NCBI RefSeq assembly: GCF_001640805.2
Contig: NC_066850.1
Span: 4,313,549 to 4,377,548 of the forward strand
DNA length: 64,000 bases
Direction: 5' to 3'
Source of the DNA: Lates calcarifer
Taxonomy: Eukaryota > Chordata > Actinopteri > Centropomidae
The translations under genes were made by a program, and so were the position numbers. A model generated the notes under the pieces. It saw nothing but the letters and a program-made list of their open reading frames with translations, had not been told where the DNA came from and searched no databases. The stretch's first letter is position 1. The number at the start of each line of letters is the position of its first letter. This document shows positions 1-10,091 of this stretch, one piece after another.

Positions 1-58
1 TTACAAGAGACATAATCCTTCAGGAGATGTCCATTAAAACAATTACAAGTATTTTACT

Positions 59-91
59 TATGGAGACACAGCTTCATAATGTGTCTCCATA
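59..91. repeat. Perfect 12-bp inverted repeat with 9-nt loop
   Basis: The arm TATGGAGACACA (59-70) is followed after nine bases by its exact reverse complement TGTGTCTCCATA (80-91). No gene is near enough for this to be a terminator. It may be a foldback relic of a small transposon or simply a cruciform-capable site. The arms are seen directly; any role is unknown. Confidence 0.8.
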
Positions 92-1747
92 GGTCAGGAA
101 GCATCCAATAAATCAGTTGTAGATAAGCTACAGTCTGAAATGAGAAGCTATAACTTCACATGCAGGGAGTTGCCACAGGACAGGTGACCTGAGAGGAATG
201 CTTTAAGCTACATGTGTTTAGTGCTGACTTGTGCACCACTGCATGCTTGAGTCATTGCCTGGGAACATGGAGGCCTAAAAGAGTTTAGTCTGTCCTTTTT
301 GCACCAACCATCAGCTTTTATGCAATCTTTCAGCACAACCTTTCAAAGCAATAGTTCAGTATTAAAATTGTAATACCACTATCACATCTGTACGGTAAAT
401 ATGTAGCTGGAGCCAGCAGTGGTTTAGCTTAGGTCAGAATTTCAACAGGAAACAACTAACTAGGAAGATGTGAGTCCCAGCTGAGAAACAGTCTGGCAGA
501 TAGCTCCTTGTAAAATGAATATTTGTGCAGGTTAAACAAAGGGGATAAAATCTGTGAGATTGTGAGCTAGGCTAGCTGTTTCCCTTGTTTTAAGTTTTTG
601 TGATAAGCTAAGCTAACCAGCTGAAATATAGACTATCATCCTCTTCCAGTTCCTGCAAGAGAAAAAAAACCAAAACAAAAAAACAGCAAAGACAGTAACA
701 GAAATGCAGAAACCTCTCGTGAAAAAACAGAAATGTTCAAAAAATCTTTTTGCTCACAGTAAAAAACTGATTGAGAAAATAGATTTGCCCAAATTATTTT
801 TTATGACTGACCAGACTTGTGATCACAGTACTGTATTCCATATGTATGTATGTATATGTACATATGTATGTGTTGTCTTCCTGAAGGGGTTATTCGGGGT
901 AATATAATGAAAATCAAGAGGGGAAGTATGACGCACAGCATTAACCTGCGTTTGATTACCAGTGACCCGATCATCTCAGACACTGACATCAATACTCCCA
1001 TGCATGGTTAACACAGGCATAAAAGGTTTTTCAAAAATAGAACAAGTGCCGGCTTTTGCTGATGAATCCAAAAACAATGCAGCCATTATCCACCAAACAC
1101 CCTGACAGAGAGCAGGGATCGTGTCAAGATCCTGTCGATTATTTCATGAAAAATCACAAATGGCACTGTACTTCAGCTGCTATCTGGTGCTGAGTTGTTT
1201 ATCGCTGCAGTAATGACGGCTGATGAATGTTTTGATGGAATTTCAGGTCTGATTCGTGACCCAGTGGCTGCGTTAAACTCTGACATTAAAGGTACAGTTG
1301 TGATTCAAATAGAAACAAGAAGGCCGCCTCTAAACCAAAATTTTGAACAAAGAACTGTAACCTGCTCTCACTGCTAAATTAATTTACAACTGAGTCAACT
1401 AAAGTTAAAAATGTTTTATATCCCTTAATGTTACTCAAACAGACAGTATATACTATAAACACTACACTATCCATTCAGGATTTAAAGCTATGTTTATGTA
1501 TTCATAGCCTGTTTTGCTAGTAAGGTTAACTCTGATTCGGTTTGTATTGGTTATAATGTAGGCTTTCGTTTTCAATTATTCCTGACAAACACAGAGGACT
1601 ATTTGTAAATCATTGTGCTTACTATAACAATCAAAATTGTGCTTGGATATGGCTTTAAAAAAGGACTGGGCTTATTATTTCTCATAGGTTTGCATGAATA
1701 GAGTGAGTAGAGATTTGACTAGCACTGCTGATATGTGAAAAGAGAAC

Positions 1748-1773
1748 ATTATTATTATTATTATTATAATAAC
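1748..1773. repeat. (ATT)n trinucleotide microsatellite
   Basis: About seven ATT units run in a row and then turn into ATAATAA. It lies about 0.4 kb upstream of the pyroxd1 start codon and is probably polymorphic. Confidence 0.85.
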
Positions 1774-1880
1774 ACATCTAATACTTTTGTCTTCTTAACA
1801 CATTGACACATAAACCTGAGGAGCAGACAGTGAACCTGCAGGGTTTGTGCTGTATTTATAATCTTTAGCCTGACATGACA

Positions 1881-2156
1881 TGTCATCCCTGTGCGGGCGC
1901 CGGAAAAACTTTTCCCTACCGCTTGCCGTAGTTATTTGTAAACACGGAAGTTACGTGACTTGACTCCTCAGTCTCATGTGCTGTAGAAAACTTTGGCCGG
2001 CTAGCTATCACAGGAATTTCCTATAAGCATTTTGTTCTAAATGTTTATCAGACAGACAAAGAGAGTGTAGGAATGTTTTTGTTGTCGGAAAATGCACGGC
2101 GGCTAGTGTTAGCTAGATAGCTTAGCCCGTTAGCTTAGCTTTGTGTGAAAGGAGAT
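1881..2156 (+). promoter_or_regulatory. Probable pyroxd1 promoter and 5' untranslated region
   Basis: This stretch is richer in CG dinucleotides than its surroundings (GCGGGCGCCGG near 1,893). It carries ACGGAAGTTACGTGAC at about 1,944-1,959, an ETS-type GGAAGT beside a CRE/E-box-like ACGTGAC. That pairing is typical of TATA-less housekeeping promoters. The start codon follows about 200 bases later, and an in-frame TAG at 2,136-2,138 closes the frame just upstream, so the leader is non-coding. The transcription start cannot be fixed from sequence alone. Confidence 0.5.
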
Positions 2157-5100
2157 ATGGCAGATAAAGTGGAGAAAACGTTTAAGTTTGTGATCGTGGG
2201 AGGTGGCATCGCGGGTGTGACATGTGTTGAGCAGGTGAAAATGAACTGATAGAGAGGCTCTGTCAGCTCTGGATAAATATATTTATTAACCCAGATATAG
2301 AAGCTCCACTACTGTATTGCATTACATGTAGCTACTTAACACCATTTTTTCATCTTTATTGACAGCTGTCATCCCAGATTCCGTCAGCTGAGGTGGCTCT
2401 GATCACAGCAGGTCCTCATATTAAAGCAGTAACCAACTACAAACAGGTAGGAATGATGATGGTGATGCTGAAGGTGACACTATGGGTTTGTTTTCCACTG
2501 AGTCTCCCACTCCATATGCACTCATGTACCTCAATGATCCACTAAATAATTACAAAAATACCACACAGAAGGGCTCGTTTTGCTTTTAATGAGCATGATA
2601 TCCGTGTTCATGCTCATTTGACAAACATTAGACTGTCTTATGAAGTTCCTCTGAGTGAGTGGCGGTGACTGAGCCTTTCATCATTTTCCTCTGTCATTAC
2701 TGGGAAGGTGTCGAAGATGCTGGAGGAGTTTGATGTGGAGGAGCGACCGGCCAGTGTACTGGAGGAGAAATTTCCCAACCTGACTGTCATCCACTCTGCT
2801 GTCAAATCACTTCACACACAATCACACGTAAGTAACTTTTTTGCAAAGAAAAGTAAAATTTGATAGACTGTGAAACTGACTGCAAAATCCATACATGCTG
2901 TAATTCATAATTAGCTGTTTACTCAGTAGGAATTACAGCATGAAAGTGCAGACACCGATTCCCTGTAAAATATCCCTACAAAGGCTTTATTTATTTTATT
3001 TTTCTTTTATTATTATCTGTCTACTGTCGCCACCTTGTGGACATGTGGTTACATCATGTGGTCTAAAATGATGTAATAGCTCTGTGATTTAGACTGAAAA
3101 TGTGGCAAAAGGTAATTTTGTGACTAAAATCACATTCCCATTTAGTGGGAAAACAGCATTTTTCCAAAGTTAGAGGTGAGGAACAAAAATTAAAGCTTGG
3201 TGTTAAAATAAATCACTGTTTCTCATGAATTCTATGCTCTTTTCTCAGTCTGTGGAAACTGCAGATGGTCGGATTTTTGGTTATGAGAAGCTGTGTATCT
3301 GCAGCGGAGGCAGACCTAAGCTCCTAACTCAGGAAAACCCTTATGTGCTGGGGATACGTGACACAGACAGTGCACAGGTATGACCCTGTCACTCTGGATG
3401 TTTGTGTTGTTATCGACATGGTGGTGCGAAATTCCTGACGACACTGAGCTATTGAGACTTTCTTACAGTAGCAAGAAAGCATTTGCCCAAAGAAAAAGAA
3501 CATCCCTCTCATTAGAGTTTGTTTTCATAAAGTGCTCTTTTTTTCTTTCTTCAGGCAAACAGTCTCAAATTCAGTAGATGTAGATGCTGCTTTTTTGTGA
3601 TTGTACCAGACCTTCGCTCAATGTACAAAAAAGGCTGTATGATATTATAGATTTATTTTGATAGACAATGTTTAAAAATGTCAGTGTACATCATCTAAAA
3701 AGACAGAATAATCAAAAATGATGGGATATATGCTCCCTGGCCTCTTTATTAGATACACCTGTACAATCTCATGCCATCCAGTACAGCAGCTCTGCCACAG
3801 TCTATTTTTATGATGCCTGTAATGTTCAGCTTTTGTTGGCACGGTTACAGAGACATTAATTTAATCACATATTTTAACACTGGGGTCCTGGTTAGTTGCG
3901 GTGTTGTACTGGATTGCTAACTTTGCTAGTTTTTAAGATATTGTGCTAATTTACAAACAGTCAAAAAATTAACCCTCTTGTCAGAGGTTTTAAAAAAAGT
4001 TCTACACTGATGCTCAGCAGATTTCTTGTGTTTGTGTTTCAGGAGTTTCAAAAGCGGTTATCCAAAGCAAAGAGAATTGTTGTTGTTGGAAATGGTGGAA
4101 TTGCCTTGGAATTAGTGTGAGTAAACTGTAGCCAAAAGTTACTGAAGAGCACTGTATGAAACCCCTTCATATTACATTATCAACATGCCCAGAGATTATT
4201 TACAGCATTAATAAACATGTGCTGTGCAGGTATGAGGTGGAAGGCTGTGAGGTGATCTGGGCTGTGAAGGACAAGGCCATAGGAAACACGTTTTTTGATG
4301 CAGGAGCAGCCCAGTTCCTCATCCCGTCACTGGAGGCTGAAAAACCAGAGAGAGCTGCTCCCTGTAAGAGGCCTCGCTACACCACAGAGGAACCAGCAGC
4401 TGGAGCGTCGCACACCTTCACTGCAGGTCTTCATCTCTCTCTTCTCTTATGCTGCTGTTTCTGAATCATCCTACTCTCATATTTTAATACAGATGTTATT
4501 GAGGTGTGTGATGTGTTTGTTGATTCCCAGATCGAAATATGCAAGGGCGCAGTTCTGGTCCTACAGAGCCTGGTAGTGCCCTCGGTCCAGACTGGCATGA
4601 AGGAATAGCTCTCCATGGAGCAGAGCAGGTGAGAGAGTGTGTACACATTTGCTACATCAAGCATGGAGGTCTGTTTGCATGGGAAATACCCCCTGTGAAT
4701 TAATCTGTATCTGCCCTGACTTCCTGCTCCTGTTGTGTGCTCAGGTGTCTCGCAGAGTTTCAGTGGAATACCAGTGTGAGGTGGAAAAGATCTTCACCTC
4801 TGAGGAGCTGCTCAATTCCCAACAGCAAACACTCAGACCTGAGAATGGTGAGAACTAGATTTGCCGCTCGGATTCATCCTACTTTTTTCCCCCCTCCTCC
4901 TTCTTATAGTTTTCTTCCCTCACAGTAGGTTCCTGGCCAGTTTATATCCAGCTGACCAATGGCAAGACATTTGGCTGTGATTTTATTGTCAGTGCCACCG
5001 GTGTCGTGCCAAATGCTGAGCCATTTCTCTATGGCAACAATGTAAGTAAACTCAACCATATGCAAAATAACTGTTAACTGTAAGTTTGTTAGTGGTTTGC

Positions 5101-7667
5101 ACAAAGTTTGATATTTGTTATACAGTGATATGAAGCATATTCACAGTGTCACTGTAAATAGCCTGTTAAAGGGGCAGTGTGTAGGATTTAGTGGCATCAA
5201 GCGGTGAGAACGACAACTGCAGTCAACTGAACACCTGTCCCCTGAACTCTCTGTCTCCAAGCATGTTGGAGAGTCTGCGGTGGCTGTCAGGTGATAAAAT
5301 GGAGTCAACTTCCCCATTGATTCTCAAGCAAACTAAATATGTTATTTTCTTGATCTATGTGCACTTGTTTTATTTCAGCTCAGTGTGAGTGTGAGATAGT
5401 GTGTGTCTATTGCCTTTTGTTGTTACAGCTGCGTTTATCTCTTCTCCTGTTTCACGTGTGTGTAGCCCCTCCACAAACATGACAACTCACTATGTTAAGC
5501 AAGAAAAGCTCCCAGAAATGTTATTAAAAGTCTTTTAAATCACAGGTGGACAGAGGTTAATCCTAAATGTCTCAAAGTCAGGCCAAAATATTGTTTTTAA
5601 AAAACAAAACAAAAACGCATGCAGTCTGATGGCAGTGGCTCTGCTGCTGATGGCAGGGAAGCTAGCCCGAGTCCTCTGCTGCAAGTTTGTTGATTATTAT
5701 TATTATACAACCATGCCAACTACCCCATGACAGCACTATGGAATTATATCTAATATTACATCCATGAAGAGGACCTACTTCTTATGTAGACATTAATTGC
5801 TCATTCTAAGTGAACGAAAACACAGTGATGATTAGTTTTAGGTGATCACATTTATAAAAACATATCTTTGTATATTATATTCCATTTCTGATAATAGATC
5901 CCCATAAATGTTAGTAAAGTAAAACAGACAGAGAAAGTCAGGCAAAAGTCTCAGCAGATTCTGATGCCTCTAGATGTCAGTAAAGGACAGATGAGCTGTC
6001 GTCACAAAGATCTTCCTCTGTAACCACCTCACCAGGATTAGCAGAACAGAAAATGTGAATCATCTTTGATAATAATCATTAACTTTAGTTTTATGTGTTA
6101 AGTTTGCACTTGCAGATGATGGTGGCTTGCAGGTAGATGACCACATGATGACATCAGAGCCAGATGTCTATGCCGCAGGTGATGTGTGCACTGCATGCTG
6201 GGAACACAGCCCACTGTGGCAGCAGGTAAACAAACAGACACTTCTCACATACTGCCCACAGTTCTTCCATTTCTAACAGAAGTATAACAGCTCTACATGA
6301 GTAAATTATGAAAAGCAACCAAAATGATTCCATTATCAATAATTAAACACATGCTGTAAACCTTTTACTAAAGTTGAAAGACACACTTGAAAGAAGTTAA
6401 TGAGTCTGTTTCTGAATTTACACACAGTACTTACAGAATTACTTACTTTACTGTAGGATATCCCAATCAGAAGAAACTAAAAAGTATATTTCATTTATTT
6501 CCTTTCTCTAGTGGCAGGTTGGTCAGGGAGTTAGAAGGGAAAAAAGCTTTAAAAAACTGGTATTTTTTTCCTTTATAAATTTGAATTTCATACTGTGTAC
6601 GTGTGTGTGTGTGTTGTGTGCAGATGCGTTTGTGGACCCAGGCCCGTCAAATGGGCTGGTATGCAGGCCGCTGCATGGTGGCGGACATCCTGTCAGAACC
6701 AATAGAACTGGACTTCTGCTTCGAGCTCTTCTCTCACATCACCAAATTCTTCAACTACAAGGTGCGTGGCATTTTAGTGCACGAGAGTCAAGTCATTCCA
6801 TAATAACAAATATGTTAATCATCTACTATGCAAATTGTACCTCAGGAGCCTTCAAGGTCATTTGGCAGTGATGCAAGGTGTTCTCCTCTCTCTGCCTCTG
6901 GGTTTATTATTCACACTGTTCATTTAAACAACTTCCTCTCTGCTGGTCGTTCCACAGGTGGTCCTGCTGGGAAAGTTTAACGGGCAGGGGCTGGGGCCCG
7001 ATCACGAGCTGCTGGTCCGCTGCACCAAAGGCCAGGAGTATGTCAAGGTGATATTGAGCAGAAGGAGAATGTATGAATGAATGTGGTTATTTGTTATTCC
7101 AGTGTATTTTTCCTGGTGGCTCATTAACCAACACTGATTCACTCACATATAAACAAAAGATTCATTTATTCTGCATACAAACTTAGTGAACTGTGACTTC
7201 TTTGTGAGCAGTATCAAAATCTCAAGTTGTTGAACATTCTTGTAGTGCCACTGGCATCTGGAAAATATGCCATGTGATACATTTTTGAATTTTTGTCAAG
7301 TGTGTGAAAGGAACCACTGTTCGTCTACATATATGCTACTAATGTGTGTGATCTAATTCTGGGTTTGAGCCAGGAAAACAGGAAAGGAAAACATTTGATC
7401 AGTAATCTATTGAAACTGTAGAGATAAAGAGATAGCATCTGATGGGGAAACACTTGCTTCTAATTTTAGTTTAGCTTCACACAGACTACTCCTTGGTTTT
7501 TGTTGCAGGTGGTTCTCAGTGGAGGCAGGATGGTGGGAGCGGTGCTGATCGGGGAAACAGACCTGGAGGAGACTTTTGAGAACCTGATCCTCAACCAGAT
7601 GGATCTCACGCCATATGGAGAGGAGTTGCTCAACCCCAATGTTGATATAGAGGACTACTTTGACTAA
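2157..7667 (+). CDS. pyroxd1: PYROXD1, pyridine nucleotide-disulfide oxidoreductase domain protein 1 (13 coding exons)
   Basis: This is a FAD/NAD(P)H-dependent flavoprotein of the class I pyridine nucleotide-disulfide reductase fold. In mammals PYROXD1 is nuclear/cytosolic, linked to myofibrillar myopathy, and reported to protect the tRNA ligase complex from oxidation. Coding exons are 2157-2234, 2366-2446, 2708-2827, 3249-3377, 4043-4116, 4230-4426, 4531-4628, 4745-4847, 4926-5041, 6103-6225, 6624-6761, 6958-7047 and 7509-7667. All have GT/AG ends and phases that join, giving about 501 residues (human about 500). Visible motifs are FAD-binding VGGGIAG at 14-20, the second Rossmann loop [13 protein letters not shown] at about 149-161, a SATG segment near 316-319, YAAGD at about 355-359, and the C-terminal IEDYFD. 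No CxxC redox pair follows the first dinucleotide fold, as expected for this family. The ATG is fixed by an in-frame TAG at 2136. Exons 9 and 10 have stacked acceptors (see findings). The human protein as I remember it matches through most exons. Confidence 0.97.
5171..5915. mobile_element. Old teleost interspersed repeat inside pyroxd1 intron 9
   Basis: The left end reads AAGGGGCAGTGTGTAGGATT followed by TAGTGGCATC. The right part, from about 5,790, reads GCTCATTCTAAGTGAACGAA and ends with ATATTCCATTTCTGATAATA and GATCCCCATAAATG. I recognise both ends as the start and finish of one very common percomorph repeat, probably a non-autonomous DNA transposon. The middle is diverged and longer than usual, so there may be a later insertion. 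The copy is eroded, has no coding capacity and sits wholly within the intron. The family is recalled from memory, not searched. Confidence 0.6.
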
Positions 7668-8611
7668 GCACCAGGGCTATGACTGAGACTTTGGAGAATG
7701 TTAAGCATTAAAAACTGTAAAGTCATGCAGGGCGGAGGAAGTCATGCCTGAAGAATGTCTAGAGTGACAGGGGGAGGAGTTCTGCATTCTGTCATGTCAT
7801 GGGTGTGTCAGGAGAGATGATCTTGGTTCTTATGAATGCTGTTGTAAATTTAAGAATCTATTTTTGCTTCAAATTATTTTCAAAACCCCTTATTCTAAAG
7901 TACTTGAGTGATATGTTTAGAAAAGGTGGTTTCACTCAGTGGTAGCATGAATGCAAATCTCTCACATCATAAATTTAAATGACAAGCAGCTCCGGATAAG
8001 AGACATTGACAGAGTCGTGGGTGAATGTGAAATACAATAACACTGTTTTGATAGGCAAACACATTTCTTTGCACAGAGGAACTGGATATGTTCAGAGATA
8101 CTTGCTAGTAAAAAAGGAAAATCCTCTCGTTGCCGTGTTGTCTTAGTGACTCTTTATCAAGTTTCAACCTAAACAGCAACCACGGCCCCTCCTGTGCCTC
8201 CATGGGCTTTATAACAATAGACATTATCAAGCTTGCACATTGCTGTCCATTGTTCCAAGGAGATGTTGCTCTCAGGGATGTTGCTATTTTGAAAATCCAC
8301 TTTTGAAAGGACAAGAAACACTAGAAGTAGAAAGAGTTACCCACACAAAGAGAATTTAAATGACTAAAATAAGCCAATCTCCTATCTCTTCTTGTGGGTT
8401 TGTGTTTTTTGGGTCACCTACAGGAACCCGCCCACATCGGCTGGAAAAGGTTGATATGGCAACCTTGTGTTTTTACTTACTGAGTGTTATGCAAAACAAG
8501 GAAAAACAATGTGTGTGAAAGGCAGCAATAATTGTGCAATAAGCCTCCTAACAGAGAGGGGTAAATAGGAACATGTTCCAGTTGTTTTGGCTAATTTGTG
8601 TGTGGAAACAA

Positions 8612-8640
8612 GTCACGAGTCCCATGTGGAGACTCGTGAC
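8612..8640. repeat. Perfect 10-bp inverted repeat with 9-nt loop
   Basis: GTCACGAGTC (8,612-8,621) is followed after nine bases by its exact reverse complement GACTCGTGAC (8,631-8,640). It lies about 1 kb beyond the pyroxd1 stop. Arm and loop size resemble the hairpin at 59-91, but the sequences are unrelated. Function unknown. Confidence 0.8.
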
Positions 8641-9292
8641 AAATAAGGGTAATAAATATGAATGAAGAAGCACTTCTCTTCCTCAGGAGCTCCTTGTGTG
8701 AGAAGGGGTAATGGCTGGCTGACTGAAAGCACCGGGCAGTGCTCCCAGGTGTAAGTGTGTGTACCTGTGTGGGTGGAGAGCATTGTTAATGAGATGACTC
8801 AGCACTGGACAGATTGGCATATGTATCAAGATAAAATTCAAATCCTTGTTTGACACAGAGGTTGCAACAATAGAGGGCAGGACAACTGGTACAATGAGAT
8901 CCCATGCACCATTTTATACAGTATGTTACTAAGCAACGAGTCAGATCAGGGGTGAACCGTGTGCCACATAGGAAACACATTACACAGTTAAACTGTCTTT
9001 GAAATACACCACTGTTGTCACTGTTTATATACAGTATTTAGAAGGGTATTCCTATGATACTGGGGGTTCTAGGGGTGTGGTTCTCCCAGGTGGATGGCTA
9101 TAAATAAAAAGGCAGTTTTTTCAAGATGTGGTACATGTTATAGAAACTAAGGGTTGGGAGTCAAATAGGATGAGCCCGAAAAACCAGTCTGATTTCTGTC
9201 CTAAAGAATGACCTGCTCTTCTACCATTCAGTCCACATTAATAAAACAAAATAAAAGCTCAGGCTCATGTTAAGATGACTACAGGCCTTTAG

Positions 9293-9305
9293 GTAGATAG
9301 ATAGC

Positions 9306-9339
<34 letters not shown>
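9293..9339. repeat. (GATA)n tetranucleotide microsatellite
   Basis: About eleven GATA-type units, interrupted once by GCTA. It lies in the spacer between pyroxd1 and etnk1. Confidence 0.9.
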
Positions 9340-9839
9340 TTTCCAGTATGTTGCCAATGAATACACAATACAGGTATAAGAGGAGAGGGCGGATCTTAAA
9401 CACAGTCAGTTATTATGACACCGATTCAACCGCTAAAATCAGTAACTTTTTGGTTTTTTCCTTTACAGCTAACATCTCACGCATTTGTGACAAGAGAGGC
9501 GGATTAACCTAAATTAAAATGGATTTACTCTGTCTGCTGTGCCACTGGCCCCTCACTACATTGACCTTTTAAACACTCAGGTTTGACACAAAGCTCATTT
9601 CATTCAAGTAGATTACGGACGTGACGCAAGCGGCGTAGTGAGCTATGTCTGAAATGAGTGCGCGCTTGTTTGTATACACCATGGACCACCGATTTGAATT
9701 GCCACTGAGAAGTTTGAGTTGCGTCCTCTACTTGTACTCATATTTCTTATGACTTTATATATCTGTTTGTTGTTAGTCTAAAGCACTAAATTAACGTTAT
9801 TTTTTTTTTAGAAATTCTGTAACGTATCAAGACATTTTT

Positions 9840-10091
9840 AATGGTTACACTCCACCGGTGGCGTGTGCTGATGATGTAAACGCGCCTCTAGTGAGTCATT
9901 CGACTACCAGCATGCACCGGGTGATTTTTTTTTCAGGTGGGTGGGATTTTTTAGAGAGGCGTTGCCGCATAGGGAGTACTTCACGATTGTACTACTTGCA
10001 CATTTTCATACATTGCGCATTTTACTGCCCGCGTACGCCACCGCTGTTGTCAGAGTATACGATATATTCCCGAGAAATAAAGATTTAAGCC
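9840..10091 (+). promoter_or_regulatory. Probable etnk1 promoter and 5' untranslated region
   Basis: The stretch has more CG dinucleotides than its flanks. It carries TGATGTAA at about 9,870, GACTACCAGCATGCACC at about 9,901-9,917 (partly resembling the ZNF143/SBS promoter motif) and GC-rich GCGTACGCCACC near 10,031. An in-frame TAA at 10,086-10,088 lies one codon before the start, so the long N-terminal extension of one human ETNK1 isoform is not encoded here. Confidence 0.45.

Larger units (their letters stand above)
1..1880. other. Intergenic flank upstream of pyroxd1
   Basis: No exon or RNA gene could be supported in this AT-rich stretch. The longest open frames are under 70 codons, have no recognisable motif and no splice context. 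It contains a short perfect hairpin near its left end and an ATT triplet repeat, both listed separately. Confidence 0.6.
7668..9839. other. pyroxd1 3' untranslated region and spacer before etnk1
   Basis: After the pyroxd1 stop codon there is no further conserved coding sequence. Candidate poly(A) signals are weak: ATTAAA at about 7,707 and other AT-rich stretches to about 8,040, so the mRNA end is uncertain. The rest is unique-looking spacer with one perfect hairpin and a GATA microsatellite. About 2.4 kb separates the two genes, which run in the same direction. Confidence 0.6.

Noticed and set aside
1195..1377. 60-codon frame upstream of pyroxd1
   Set aside because: No homologue, splice site or promoter. 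Length is expected by chance.
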